A DNA stretch of 64,000 bases from Brachynemurus nebulosus (GCA_035578155.1 JAPWDM010000005.1:49494954-49558953), one strand, 5' to 3'. Counted from the first letter of the stretch, positions 11,101-23,720 are shown. Translations and numbers: made by a program. Notes: generated by a model from the letters alone, not told the origin.

Positions 11101-11730
11101 CACGGAGAGAAAAATCATATAATTTTTGTAGATAAAATTTCAGAAAAATTACCATGCTCTCTTATAATGCGTGCGCGATCGACGACCAAAGCAAAAAAAA
11201 ATATTATAGCATGGTAAAATTTAATGTGGTAACACAACTTCTATCACACTCTTATGCGTATACGTTATAGTTTAATTCTTGTTGTTGTACTCTTTCATTT
11301 GCGCATCTGACCCGCAACCTTATGTTGCTTCGGCTGTACCTGTAAAAACTTCAAAGATGCCCGATCTTTTCCGACCTTCGATTCTTTATGATCCATACAA
11401 AAATGATCGGCAACAATATATTCTAATACTGAAGATAGTGGAGTAACAAAATGATGAATTAAACGATGACCATGCGTCAAGACATTCTAATGAACACTGC
11501 TTCGACACCACACGACACCACACCAGCTGACCAACTACTTGCAACACCACTAGTCCTGCTATGTGACCTTCATATATGATTGTGTTGATACTTTCTGCAG
11601 CTTGCCTCGCTATGTGACAGCGTTGATACCTTCTCTTTCTTTCTTTCTACTATTAGCTTCTTTTATTCTTTTCTACTTTTCTTCTATTTTAAGACAGCAT
11701 GGTAATTTTTGTAAGAAAAACAATTAAACT
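11101..11730. mobile_element. R1 element, TA|CAC end with AGCATGGTAATTTT motifs (right end uncertain)
   Basis: The left end reads TA|CACGGAGAGAAAAATC at 11099-11116, the same style as TA|CACGGTTAAAAATC (18771) and TA|CACAGTGAAAAAAA (52863). The motif AAAATTACCATGCT occurs near 11140 and its inverse AGCATGGTAA at about 11208 and 11696, which suggests subterminal repeats of one element reaching about 11730. No matching right terminus was found. A second copy of its left part is the Penelope target at 4341-6785. Confidence 0.45.
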
Positions 11731-13385
11731 GTCGGCAATGGAACTTTTTACTGTGCTGTTTTACAAATTTTACGGAGCTAATATTACGGAAAGAACATTC
11801 TATCCTTTAAATTTTCTATGATTAATTATAATTTTTATATTTTTACCGTACAAAATTGAATATGTTCGTCTTTTATACGTCGATTGTAGTGCTGAGCACA
11901 GTAATTTTTATATGAATTTTCTATATGTGTGTAATCTGTATGCCAGCTTTTGAAAAGAAAAAAATAATATGACTGACTACATACTTTATTTTTTTTTTAA
12001 ATAAATTGCGTTAAGCAAAACAAACAAAAAATATCTACGTTAATAATTATGTCTCGACTGTCAACTTTAGCCTACTCGCAATAGCTTCTTCCTTCGCCAT
12101 CAGATGGTGTCAAAAGAATAAGTCACATAAAATATTCGAGACCAGAAATTTTTTATTTGACTTAGTTTTGAAAATGAGGCAACAGCCTCTGACATCATTA
12201 ACGACTCACTAGTGTAATATTCTATTCTTTTTAAAAGAATGACAAAAAATTCATATATGCATAATGTAACCAAATGAAATTTTACTATTTAAACTAGAGA
12301 ACAATTTCCATTTTGAACAAACAACACTTAACAGCAAACTAACTGACTGACTGAATAATAATTGCTAGGCTATATAGATACATGAATGTGTTTGTCAGTG
12401 AACACACGACATACAACAAACACTATCAAAACAGAAAAACTTTTTTCTTACATTCACAGATTTGAGCAGAACAATCAGAATTCATGAATACATTTTTATT
12501 TATAACGTATTCTTCCCCGACTCTCCTGGCACTCCCGACTTGTCCCGGCTTTGTTCCAGTCGTTGTTATTCAGTTTAACAAATTTACTGCACAGAGAAAA
12601 TATTCAATTTAAAAAACAATAAAAATTTTTGTCAACCAACTCACTGTAACTTTTCGAGTTTGCTTTTTTTTTCTTTTCATACAACACTGTGCTGTTGTAG
12701 TTCTAGAGTTTATTGTTTAGTAGTAAAAAAAATTTTTAAAGAATATTTTCTATAGACTTAACAACAACAACCAACATATTTAAAAAAAAATACATCATTG
12801 TAAATTCAGCAGACAAACTTTTTATTAGGCTTTTTTATTGCCTTTTTCATGATTGAGGAGGTGAGGAAAACCGGGAATATTTTCATAATTCTGTTATAAA
12901 ATTTTTGGGTAAATTTTATTTTTACATAAATATATAGTAAGAAGTTGAAATAATCTTTTTTTAATTACAGCTGCCGAATAGGGAAAAATGAAATTAAACA
13001 TAAAAGTTGTGTTAAGTTTTTCCAAACAGATAAAATTTCATTCAAAAAAGAAATATGTACTGAGTTGGCGTCGATTTATTTTTGTTTTATTTCCACGAAA
13101 AATTTATATAATATCTTTGAATATTGTTCTGCTAAAAATTGTTTGAACCGTTTTTAATTTAATGGTGATAAGCATGTGTTTCGATCATTCCAAATAATTT
13201 AAAAAGACATTTTATTTAAATTTAAGCTCAATTAATGTATATTTTGAAAAAATGGTCAATAATTTTATTATATTTCCATTACACCTATAATAATATGTTA
13301 ATCTTTACTCTCAAAATTCAACCCTCAAATCCCAGTTGATGTATTTTAAACAGTCGCATATCAATCGTGAGCCCTTTAAAAGAAA
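11731..13385. other. No gene recognised; AT-rich spacer
   Basis: Long poly-A/T runs and no supported exon. TTCTTCCTTCGCCATCAGATGG at about 12088-12109 is isolated GC-richer text without an open frame of note. Confidence 0.4.
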
Positions 13386-13388
13386 TTA

Positions 13389-13826
13389 GGCCCGATTTAC
13401 ATTAACACTCCGCTCTCGATACGCTCCCACTCCACTCTCGCTCCGATATAATCTTTCTGTGTTCACATTACAGCGCTGATAAGATGCTGGTACCTATTTT
13501 TTCTCCATTCACATTATAATGCCGCTCTGGGTACGCTCGCAGTTCGGTCTCAGTTCTATACAAACATCCTTTCATAACAACTGAATGCAAGCGGAGTGGA
13601 GTGGAATTAAAAAAGTGTTTACGCTATAGGTACAAGCCATAACAAGTCTGATATCGCTCCGATAAAATATTACCTGAGTGGTATTGATATTGGAGTGGCA
13701 CTGGAGTGGGAGCGAACCGTGACTGATATCGGACCGATATCAGAGCGATGATGTGAATACACTCATTGCTTCTTGTGTAAGAATATTTTATCGAATCGGG
13801 AGCAGAGCGTTAATGTAAATCGGGCC
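13389..13826. mobile_element. Harbinger-type MITE, GGCCCGATTTACATTAA ends
   Basis: GGCCCGATTTACATTAAC at the left is mirrored exactly by GTTAATGTAAATCGGGCC at the right. TTA flanks both ends (13386-13388 and 13827-13829). Inner parts also mirror each other (GCTCCCACTCCACT versus ACTGGAGTGGGAGC; GCTCCGATAT versus ATATCAGAGC). TTA duplication with GGCCCG-type ends fits PIF/Harbinger. Length 438 bp, no coding. Confidence 0.88.
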
Positions 13827-13829
13827 TTA

Positions 13830-15748
13830 GTGTCAATTTGAACTTTAGTGCATACACTGATTTCTTAAAGTATTGTTAACCCGCTCCTAAAAGCTCTCCG
13901 AAAGCAAAAAAGTAATCCGGATCATTTAAATTATTTCAGAGAATATTATCCTTAAGAAAAAAATAACTGATGAAGTTCATTTAAGTACATTTATATTCAA
14001 AAAGTGTACTTATTATGATAGAGTGTTACTTTTATACATATTTTTAATTTTTTTCACGGTGATGTCATCAAAAGATCATCGGTTTCTTTGCACAGTTTCA
14101 AAGAGTATAAACAAACGCTCAAATATGTTTGTTAAGGCACTTTTTTGTTAGGGCTTGTCTAAGGTTGATAATATTTGAAGCGATGGAAAGGTGAAATATT
14201 AGAACTAAAAATGTAATTTTCGGTCGTAATCTATACTATAACATATCCTAATTTACTTACAAAATTTCGTCGGAATTGTAGAAACCGTTATGAAGATACA
14301 ATAATTTTTTTAACATTTACAGAACTACCATTTTTACCACAGTTTTTTGTGGTAAGTTCTAGATAAGATAAAGTGAATATGAAACAAATCTGAAACTTTG
14401 AGTTCTTGGTGTTTACTGTTTATAAATGAATAAGCCCACACGGACAATGCTATCTTAAAAAAATTCATTTAAATATATTTTGACTTCCAGTAAATTAAAC
14501 TGTCATACAGACACTGGTTCGCAAATTCTATCGCAATTTAGGATTCATAAGAATTACATCAATAAATTTCAAAATATTTCATTATGAACTTTATAATTCC
14601 AAAATATTAAACTAAATAAAATGATTCCTAAATAACAAAAAAAAAAAAGTTAAATTTTCCTACAGAAATTTTGAAAAATAACATTCTTTTCTTTTTTATT
14701 ATAATATTAAATTTAAGTGGAAAAACTTTTCCGCTCAAATATTTTACGACATTTAAAGAAAATGAGTCAAATATGAAAAAGCCACAAAGGTAATATGAAC
14801 AGTCACACAACCAATACCCAGACTTCCTTATATATAATATGGCATAGTAATTGGAAACATATGTTACCCATAATATACATAGGTATAAAGCCCAACTGTT
14901 AGATAAAATTCTGTCAAGATACATTTATTGTTATTGTGTTATAACTTATTTATCTATGTTACGTGCATATATGAAAATACATTTTCTTTTATTAGTTTTA
15001 ATAAATATTTTCACTCAACAATTTTATTTTGTTTCGACTATCTCGAATTGATGATAAATAATACTTTATTGATCTGTCTGGAGTATGTATGCTAATTTAG
15101 AATTAAATAATTTACTAACAAACGAGTACCTACTAGGTTTTCGTATCACATTATTGGAATATGTACATATATAAGTGCACAAAGTCCTGAATTCATATTA
15201 CTAACATCAGTGTCAGAATGATGTTATTGTTTGTTACATTTTTCCAATACTAGTATGTACTCAACAGCCTCGATACCAACAAAGTAGCTAATACGTATAG
15301 ACATATAGTATAACTACATTGATGAGTTAGGAACAAAATAATGATAAAATAACATTTTTGCATAGTTTTTTTAAATTATTTACAGAAACTAAACAGTGAA
15401 TCGTTTTCAAATCGCATGAAGTTTTTGTTGATATTTGAACTATTCATTGACAAAACTTTTTTTATCAGCATTGCAAGAATAGTGGAAGGTGGGGCAAGAC
15501 GGAGTAGTTAAGCTTTAATGATAAATAAAACTCAGAGTTTTGAAATTAAGATCCCCCGTCAAAATAAGCGCAAAAATCTTAAAAGAAGTTAGTAATATTT
15601 GATATTTGATTTAGTTTTTACAGTTTCTTATCTATTTATTTACTATTTACAAATTTGATTCGAGTTTTGGGAATAAAAACCTTTAGTTCTAATCCCGAAC
15701 ACTCTGTAAAAATCAGCTGGAATGCCGAGATTTCGAGACTGAAGTTAC
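13830..15748. other. No gene recognised; AT-rich spacer
   Basis: Low-complexity AT-rich DNA. The open frames of 66-98 codons on both strands near 14628-15051 have compositions expected by chance in such DNA and no recognisable motif. Confidence 0.4.
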
Positions 15749-15750
15749 TA

Positions 15751-15948
15751 TTATGGGCGGGCACAAGCTAAAAAGAACTTTTTTATCCACATCTGTATTT
15801 ATCTTTGTCTATCATATTAATAAATAGAAGTTTACTCACTCACTCATATAAAAATATAATTACTTGGTTTGGTTGGTAACGATGGAAATAATACAATTTG
15901 TGTTCCCTCACCTCAGTTTCTGGAGGTCTTCTGAGCTTGCGCCCGTAA
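15751..15948 (+). mobile_element. 198-bp TA MITE, TTATGGGCG ends (copy 1)
   Basis: TTATGGGCGGGCACAAGC and GCTTGCGCCCGTAA form the ends and TA flanks both sides (15749-15750 and 15949-15950). The interior includes CCTCAGTTTCTGGAGGTCTT and matches the reverse complement of 60342-60537 over nearly its whole length. Non-coding. Confidence 0.85.
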
Positions 15949-15950
15949 TA

Positions 15951-18095
15951 GTTGTATGGAAATTATGAACAGATTTCAAAGAACAACGATTACCAGTGAA
16001 CTTGTTACGTGAAGATAAAAATTACTGCGAAACTATAGTTACTAAATTTTAATAATTACTGCAAGCATGGTCGCTTCCAGTACACACTTTCACGCTTTCC
16101 TTACACAATTTACTTGTTTTGTAGAAAAATAATCTTAAACCATTATTAGTTAACTACGAATATTTATATACAAAAGTTGAATAATTAAAGTAAAATCTTG
16201 ATAAACGACGTATTTTAACAGTTCATAGGATCATATTTCATATTGAAAATTATTCAAAATATAGTGAGTGAATCATCTGGACCAGTTTTGAATTGAATTT
16301 GCTTGTAGCTTTAAAGGAAAATCGACAAAAAAGCAAAAATATAAAAACGTATGTAATGATGAAATAAAACATTAATACCAACATACAGGTACACTAAAGC
16401 TTTTTTGCGAATTATAGTAAATACAGCTTTGTACTTTGTAATCTACTTACAAACGAAAACATTGTGAAAAAATGTTATTTAAAGTTAAAATGGATTTTAA
16501 AAGAGTTTTATATTACGTACATTCCAATTACTATTTACGAATAAACCATACTGACCGGGCACGATTTCCGTCTTTGTTTAACTGCATTACATTTTTTCAT
16601 TAAATTCTCTTCTGAAAACAATGTAGATCTGAAACGCGAAAAGTTAAAAATTTGTTTCTCGAATTTCATCCATTTCCGGTAATACACAATACTTTGCAAA
16701 TGGATCAAATATTTTAGCTACATTAGTACGAAAAACTTATTCCTGAGAATATATTATAATAAGACTTGGCAATACTGTTCTTTTCGGATACAATATGGCC
16801 ATTGGCAATCCCAAGGTTTATTATATATTATGTTTATGAAGTACACTAAATCCCTATGTTTCACATGTATTCATTTTTGGACTGCAATCAGCTGTTTTAT
16901 AGCGTCAACTGATCATCACTTGGTCATCAACAATATTTGTATATGAACTGTCATTATTAAATTTTAAAGTATTATTTCTGAATAATTATTAGTTATTATA
17001 AGATAATATTCAGTTTAATATAATTATTTTTATTAATTTTTCACATTTTGTTAGTTATTTTGTACCAAAGGTAAGTTATTTAGTTATTTTAACTAATTTT
17101 ATTAGTAGCTGCTTTGAAATTCGTTAATTCAGGGCCGGCATCTAAAATTTTTCTTATGTACTTTTATAGTCATGCCTGGTATTGCCAAACTGTAGAAATT
17201 CACGGTATAAGACATTAAATAAAGACGCTAGCTATTTTCGATTTCAAAAAAGGATGTAGAATAACATTGTTGAGTTAAAAACATTAAAAACACCCAAATT
17301 AATCCGTAATTAACAAAGTAAGACAGAGTTTTTCATTAATGTTTATAATTCCCGAATTTTATGACATACAGAGAATGAATATGCACACATGTGTGACATT
17401 ATCGAATATATTTGTATCTATTTTTCTGACAAACCGTAATAAATATATTTTAAATACTTATTTTATCTATATTTAATTGAAAAAATTATATTAATCATTT
17501 TTTATTCTCTTTTTTGAAAACTTAACTTGGGTATTTTATACTATCATTAATTTAAATATTTTTGTTCACTTCCAACATTAATGACATAATAAAAACAAAA
17601 ATATTCCGGACCTGGCTATACTGCAGTCCACAATCAAATGTGCTTTTCGTTTGATTGGTGAACCTCATTCATATACTAATCTTGGACAATTTTGACAAGT
17701 TTTTATTGGTTAGCACCACTAACAGTGGCTGTGCGCACAATATTGTTCGCCCACGATAGATATAAGCTACCAATTTCCAAGTGCTATTTAAATTTGCAAA
17801 ATATATAAAGGTTCCATCTTTTCCCGAAGTGCTTTTTGGATTCTTTTGGAGTGAAAAATATCAAGTATGTTGAGCCAGGTAATAAGTTATCACTACACCA
17901 AATTTTATCAAAATCTGTCTAGTGGTTCTTGCGTAATGCGTAGACAGGCAGATAGACGTAGGTACAAAGATATAAAAAATTCAAAAATTTCTGTTTTGAA
18001 ATCTAAATCTGTATAATATTATGATCTACTCTACACTACCACTACAATTTTTAGAAAATATTCCAAACAGCGACACGGCCTGAATATAATTTTAT
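15951..18095. other. No gene recognised; contains a LINE-type tail near 17880
   Basis: AT-rich spacer. At 17140 a GGGCCGGCATCT string resembles one end of the GGGCCGGC repeat class, but no partner end was found. TACCTGGCTCAACA-like text near 17605 and 17870 is inverted and may bound a short decayed element. No exon supported. Confidence 0.4.
17885..17965 (+). repeat. LINE/other TE tail-type fragment
   Basis: The text ACACCAAATTTTATCAAAAT followed by GTCTAGTGGTTCTTGCGTAA and GACAGGCAGATAGACG is of the kind found at the 3' ends of insect interspersed repeats. No coding part is attached. Confidence 0.35.
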
Positions 18096-18097
18096 TA

Positions 18098-18611
18098 CAG
18101 TCCAACCTGAGTAAGGGAGAACTGAGTAAGCGCGAAAACTCTGTAAGTGAGAGTAATTGTCAAGTCCCGTAACTTTACCACTCTAAAACCTCTATGAGTG
18201 AGAAACAAAAACCTTTATAAATGAGAGTGGTTTTCCCTTATGGACTTCCATAATTGAGACTTCTAATCGCCTGTACCTCTACGAGCGACAGTTAAACGTA
18301 CTTAATATTTGCTATTTATGACTGATTCTTAAATTAACTGACTTTTTCAAGTAAATTTTGATATTTTAATGTTTGGTTCCTTTTTTTTTGTAAATATTCT
18401 ATGTCCAAATATATATTATTTTAATAAGTAGTATCCATACAATACGTGCATGTTTCTCAATATATATTTGGCTGTACTTTTTCTAGATCTCTATAAGTGA
18501 GATAGTACTCTTCCGTCCTTCTGTAAGCTCGAAATTCGGGTTAGTGAGAAACCTCCCTAAGAGAAAAATAGATCGCGGTCCCTTCAACTTTCGCTTATCC
18601 AGGTTCGATTC
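18098..18611. mobile_element. Pogo/Tigger-like MITE with CCTCTATAAGTGAGA repeats
   Basis: CAGTCCAACCTGAGTAAG at the left mirrors CTTATCCAGGTTCGATTC at the right, with TA at 18096-18097 and 18612-18613. CAGTC-type ends with a TA duplication fit the Tc1/mariner-pogo group. Variants of CCTCTATAAGTGAGA repeat inside near both ends (CTCTGTAAGTGAGAG, CCTCTATGAGTGAGAA, CTCTATAAGTGAGATAG and others), probably binding sites. 514 bp, non-coding. Confidence 0.75.
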
Positions 18612-19616
18612 TATATATGTAAAAATTATAATCAGACTGTTTTTTGAGTTTTTTGAGTTTATACGGTTACAACACTAAAAATTTTGCTTGAACCATTTTC
18701 GCAAAATTTTCTTTTCAATCGGTCACAGTGTATGAAGCACATTCCAAAAATATAATTATGGCATTAACTACACGGTTAAAAATCTTGGACTAATTTTTTA
18801 ATCCAACCTTAACTTATTGGAAAAAATAAATATTAAAATACTAAAATTAAATCCTGCCCTTATATTAAAATATTTCCAATATTTTTTGGTATTCAAATTT
18901 AATCTATTTATATTATTTCCCATAATTTAAACCATTTTTTATTAAAATATAATACAAAATTATTTAAATCAGAAGAACGAAACCAAAAAATTACTAAAAA
19001 GCAATACACGGTATCTACATTTTTTGGTTATGGTCTTTTTCTTGGACTTAATTTTAAACCATTTGGATTGAATCAGTCAAATCTCAAAACAGTCACATGT
19101 TGTTGTTATAGTGGCTCGCTGCGCTGTGGTGCTGTCCGTTGTCGACGACTCGGTGTTCTCAAGGTATCTTGGTTTGGTTACTATGTCCTCACTCCAACCT
19201 ATTTAATTTATATATTGTTTTCTCTGTATTTTTTGGTTGGTTAGTTGACTTAGTTAACATCAAGGAACGTTTCTCACATATCAAAATATAGATATATAAA
19301 TGCGTCACCAATCACGCCAATTACCAATAAACAAGTACACACACAATTCGTTGCTTCTTCCTTCAACTATTTTGTTTGTTTCGGAACTTCGGTCGGGCTT
19401 AAAACATCTTAAAAATTCAAATTATTTTTTAACTTAGGTTTTTATACAAGGTACGTAATATCGATCTTAAATATTGAACGATATGAAAAAATATTCTCAT
19501 TTTTTTTTATCTATTGTTTAGGTACCTACGCAACTACTATGGTTGTATGCATCGTTTGAGGTAATACATAATTGATTCTGATATTGGAATGATTATTGAT
19601 AGATGAGCGGTATGGT

Positions 19617-19680
19617 AATGTAGATGACGTATCTTCCCCGTTTGGTTTCGAACTCAAGATCTACCAGACAAGAGCGAAGT
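19617..19680 (-). repeat. tRNA-like (SINE head) fragment
   Basis: On the minus strand: CGCTCTTGTCTGGTAGATC then TTGAGTTCGAAACC, like the anticodon arm and B-box of a tRNA-derived SINE. The A-box region is decayed and no defined tail is seen. Probably a fragment, not a working tRNA. Confidence 0.3.
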
Positions 19681-19796
19681 GTTCTGATTTTTATTTATAT
19701 CAAAATTCAAATATTTACTCGGACAACTTCGGCGATATAATGTAGCAGTCAGCGTAGAATTTAAGCACTTAATTATCAATTATGTGGTAAGTCTTT

Positions 19797-19849
19797 GCAA
19801 CTGACATTTAACTGACAATAATTCCAATTATTTTTCTCTTTATTTACAG
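19797..19849 (+). other. Predicted 53-bp intron
   Basis: A GTAAGT donor at 19797 and a TTTACAG acceptor ending at 19849 behind a long T-rich tract. The 53-bp length is plausible for insects. It precedes the short frame at 19866-19943. Confidence 0.45.
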
Positions 19850-19865
19850 GATTTATTCTATTATT

Positions 19866-19943
19866 ATGAAAAATTATAGTTTAAGAAAAAGTAAAAAATC
19901 AGAAGAATCTACTGAAAACGTTCAAGAAGAAATAAGACCATGA
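19866..19943 (+). CDS. Short lysine/glutamate-rich frame in terminal exon
   Basis: A 25-residue frame starting MKNYSLRKSKKSEES and ending before TGA, 16 bases after the predicted acceptor. An AATAAA lies about 70 bases downstream. It is charged and low in hydrophobics, with no family recognised. In 53233-53325 a similar charged short frame follows a similar mini-intron. It may be the tail of a deleted transposon protein or no protein at all. Confidence 0.3.
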   Translation: MKNYSLRKSKKSEESTENVQEEIRP

Positions 19944-20498
19944 ACTAAGCCCGGAAGATCTAATTTTCTTTTTTGGAAATTCACGTTTATTTTGTTTATT
20001 GTGAAAAAAATCAATAAAATGTTACTAATACAAAAAATGCTACTGCGTTTCAATATAACCTTCATTACAATATTTAGTAATTAAAATATTAGTTTTTAAT
20101 ACAGAAAATATTAAAATTTCAAACCAAAGAAACCTATCTTTTAATACATATTTGGTTTAAAATATAAATCCACCGTTACTTATTTTTAATACCTGTTGAA
20201 TTTAGAATCGTAATATTCATAGTATTAGTTTGCAATACAACTGGAATAAAATTTGGTTTGGTGACTCTAATCCAAGTTCAATTAATTTTTAATATCAGTT
20301 ATATTACAATGAATTTTTTAATATAAACAACCGATTAGATTTTAATAAAATTTTGGTGTTGCCATATATGTAACCTCTGTAGATTACTTATTAATCCTAT
20401 ATTTTTAACCGTGTACAACACTGAGCACCAACCAACAAACCAGATCTCCAATTCTAGAAACTTCAATATTTTGCACGTCGACAACTTTTTTCACTGTA

Positions 20499-21279
20499 AT
20501 GCGGCCCATACACGATTCAACTTGGTTGAGTTGTACAACATGTTGAATCGTGTGTGGGGCAGTTGGTCAACTATTTTGATGGTTGCATAAACGGTTGAAG
20601 TAAAATCAAAATAATTTGATTTTACGTGGGCGGAGCAAATGGCCTATGAAGATGTTGTACTGTGTGTGGGGTAGTTGAACAACAAAACCAGTACATATAA
20701 ACTGTAAAAAGTGTAATCAACAAAATATTTACAGCGGTAACAATTGGAAAGTTTAAATATTTGATTTTGTTTGTTATTTCCAATAGCTTGCGATGATATC
20801 GCATTTGAAAATTTTAAATTTTTAAAAGAATTTCCCGTTGCAGGAAACCTTAATGTAATTTCCAAGTGTGTTTTTGCAGAAATTGCATCACGCATAAACG
20901 TATCTTCTTTGCTTCTTAAAGGTGTTATTTTTACTAAAATATCATTAAAAATTTCTTCGTTCATTCGCATATAATTTTTGTAATCGTCTGGTTCACATTC
21001 ACTAATTTTTTTAAATAGTTTTTCATTAGAAATTTTTTTCCCAACCACTCTGCTCTATTTTCCTTTTTTTCGTTTACTCAAGCTTTCTTTACTAATTTCT
21101 GCAATTACTGCTAAGGCAAGAATTTTATCCATAATTTTAACGAAGTTCTCTTTTTCAAAAATTGTGAATAACTGAAGTTGGACAACAAGTTGGATGAATA
21201 GTTTAATAGTGTATGGCAAACAGTTCAACTTGTAGTACAACTAGGTAGTACAACAAGTTGAACCGCGTATGGGCCGCAT
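20499..21279 (-). mobile_element. Internally deleted PIF/Harbinger element
   Basis: The ends ATGCGGCCCATACACG and its mirror CGCGTATGGGCCGCAT continue with TTCAACTTG on both sides. TA flanks both ends, or TAA/TTA if the terminal A/T is counted in the target. Subterminal zones repeat GTTGTACAAC, CAACTTGT and GTGTGTGGGG-like words. The interior carries the N-terminal part of a Harbinger transposase on the minus strand. The catalytic part is missing. Confidence 0.8.
20644..21132 (-). pseudogene. Harbinger (HARBI1-like) transposase, N-terminal fragment with one stop
   Basis: The frame begins MDKILALAVIAEISKES at 21132, meets one in-frame TAG at 21055-21057 and continues in the same frame to 20644. 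After the stop come DDYKNYMRMNEEIFNDIL and LRSKEDTFMRDAISAKTHL, then LEITLRFPATGNSFKNL. This is the conserved start of HARBI1/Harbinger nucleases: an 'F-x-YLRM-x-E-x-FD-LL' helix, then 'MR-I-x-RL-TLRFLATG'. The family needs a downstream DDE nuclease domain, which is absent: after about residue 95 of the second part the similarity ends and unrelated residues follow, so an internal deletion is likely. It lies inside matching TIRs (20499-21279). It cannot encode an active enzyme. Confidence 0.85.
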
Positions 21280-22314
21280 TACAGTAAGCATGTCTACACG
21301 AGAGAGGGATATTTACATATCATTGTAGGTGTTTCACCCAACTTTCACCCGATAATATTCAAGGTGCAGCTTCCGTTTTTAGTCCCCACCCCCTCCCCCT
21401 TTTCATACTCGTTCGATGACACCATTTACCAACATTATATTTGTTTATTCTCTCCCTTCAAGTCAATTCTGTTTAAGATGTGGAAAAAATTTGAAAATTT
21501 TCTTTCCATTTAGAAAAATAAATAATCAATAAACATAAAAAATTTCACCAACTTCTTTCTTGATTCTGTTTATCCAAACATTTACACGACCAGGTAAAGG
21601 GAGCGAGCGGGTGCAGTGATGTGAAAAATTCCCGGTATAATAGAAGATTATAATGAAAATAATTTTTTGCGGTTATAGCAACCGAAACCAACAGTAATAC
21701 GAAAATAATAATAATAATATGCGTGAAGACTTTGACGGGGGAGGATAATAAAGTTAATGGATTTTTAAATATGAGCTTAAATATTTTAGTTGGTGCTTCT
21801 TTAAAATATATTCACTTGGTGTATTGGAAAGTTTATGAATAAATTTAAAGATTTCCGTCAATTCTCGTGAAAAGTTTTTGTAATGATGTTCATAAATATG
21901 TTTAGTTTATGTTTTACGCCATAAAAATCGAAATGTTTGGACATTAAATGAGTATAATATTTTTATTGAGTACTAAATTTTGTGCATAAAAATTATTATA
22001 AACACATAAGATATATTGTATATAAATTTGACCAAAAGAAGATTTTAAAAAATGAAAAATACTGTAGGAAGCAAGAGATAGTTTAGATTGAAGTTATTGA
22101 AAAAGTAGAAGAAGAAAGACTGCAAGTGATACCACACTCGAGGATCGAGTTTTGAAATGAAAATTACGTAAACACGGACCTATAAATATAAATTATTTTA
22201 GTGAATAAAAATATTCTGACTTATGAGTTTCACTATTAAACATCAACACCAATGTTCCGGTCTTATAACGAGAGACTGAAATGAATTTTTTTTCGGTCAT
22301 GGGGGGGGGGATGT

Positions 22315-22380
22315 TTACAATAGAAATAAAAATCAGTGGACTCATAACGAACGGACTGATAACGAGAGTCGGCTGTACCA
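22315..22380. repeat. Orphan Tigger/pogo-like terminus
   Basis: CATAACGAACGGACTGATAA followed by CGAGAGTCGGCTGTA reads on the minus strand as TACAGCCGACTCTCGTTAT..., the TA|CAG(C)...GTTATAA style of Tigger-like ends. The motif ATAACGAG recurs at about 22266. No partner end was found, so the element is truncated or its other end is too decayed. Confidence 0.45.
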
Positions 22381-22959
22381 TTACAACGAATTACATCTCT
22401 AATTAGTAGCTAACAAGTAATAATTAATTTTTGCAACACCTCATAACTCATAAGTAATAACCTTTTAGAGAAATTTTGGTCTTACGATGTACAGTGTGAT
22501 ACAGAAAAAAAAGGAAGAAAATACTTAAATATATTTTTCGGAACAATTATCTGTGATTTTGTGTTTTATATTAAATATCAATTCTAAACAACTTTTTCAA
22601 ATTACATTCTCTTCAATTTTCATTAATTATGGATGGTACTTTACTCTTAAGCCATATTTACCTATATTTTTAAGCTCACCTCTGTACAATCAGGCATATC
22701 AAAATTTCTATGGGTGATTTTTTAATAATTTTTAATTACCTGTTACCGATAGCATTATGGTGGTGGTTCTGGGTAACAGTATTGCAAACATTTGAATTAT
22801 TAATTTTTCCTCTTCCTATTAACTTCTTCAAGTATGTACTATAATTAAAGTAATTTTAACAATTCTAGGTAAATAAATATTAAAAGTATATTCAATTTCA
22901 AAAATGTTTAATTTTAAAAATTTCATTTTAATTTACTTACTTGCCCTCAATAAAAATCT

Positions 22960-22996
22960 TTGATGAAGTTATTGTAAATACAAAAGTAATCGAAGC
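22960..22996 (+). ncRNA. Decayed hammerhead-like string
   Basis: TTGATGA, then an arm with loop AAATACAAA, then AAAGTAATC and GAAG. It parallels the 7370 copy (…ACAAAAGTAATCGAA…) but has lost the first core C and the last A of GAAA. Treated as a relic. Confidence 0.25.
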
Positions 22997-23720
22997 ATAA
23001 AATTTACATTATTTTTCAAACTTGAAACAACACTGTTTGTTTTCTTAATGGAAAAATGATAATCAATAATTTTTCATTAATAGGATTGACTTCCGAACAA
23101 GTTTCTATCAATCTGCTGACATATTAAAAGAAGGGTGATGAATCGGGTAGCAAAAGGGAGTTGAAGACAAAATATAAACAATGATTACGAAAATCTTGAT
23201 GAATAATTTACGTTTGTAACGAGTTTTTGGAGAAATATTCTTTCTTAAAATAACTCAACTTTTCGATATTGTTTTACTTTTTTTCTTTTTTTTAAATTAA
23301 TTATTAATGTTTGAAAAAAAAAATTGAAGGAATTTCTAATTAGCGTAAGTGTTTTAATTGCTAATAAATTCAAGTTATTATTACATTTTCTCTTTTAAAA
23401 TATTTAATAACGTTTTTCAGTGGCGTATCGCATTCTAAAATCTCATAACTGGGTAGTTGCTAACAAAAATGTTAACGCGTAATAAACTATATAGCAGCAA
23501 ACAAAACCCATGAGAAGTAAACTCTTATCAAAGTTCTGGGATTCATTCAAAATAATTATCGAACTAACAAGGAGATGGTACAGCTTTGGGGTCACGAATA
23601 TGTTAATATACTAAAATAATAGCGCGCACTATTCAGAAAGACCTGTAAAAAAATAATTAAAAAATTTTAACGCAGCTGGTGTACTTAATAAACTTTAAAA
23701 AGAGTACTGTACGTAACAAT

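Larger units (their letters stand above)
18771..20413 (+). mobile_element. 1.6-kb TA|CACGGTTAAAAAT element with intron and short terminal exon
   Basis: CACGGTTAAAAAT stands at the left end and its exact complement at the right, with TA at 18769-18770 and 20414-20415. The inner flanks repeat TTAATCC/GGATTAA strings. A GC-richer part (about 19110-19200) is followed by a short intron (19797-19849), a 25-codon frame and an AATAAA at about 20014, so it looks like a small transcription unit inside TIRs. No transposase was recognised. It shares end style and layout with 52863-53783. Confidence 0.7.
21283..23715. other. No gene recognised; AT-rich spacer with fragments
   Basis: No exon supported. 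It holds an orphan Tigger-like end (22315-22380) and a decayed hammerhead-like string (22960-22996). A 10-G run lies near 22301. Confidence 0.4.

Noticed and set aside
14628..15051. Overlapping frames of 98 and 66 codons on opposite strands
   Set aside because: AT-driven composition (Phe, Tyr, Ile, Lys), no recognisable domain.
17137..17160. GGGCCGGCATCT as a hAT-like terminus
   Set aside because: No partner end or target duplication was found.
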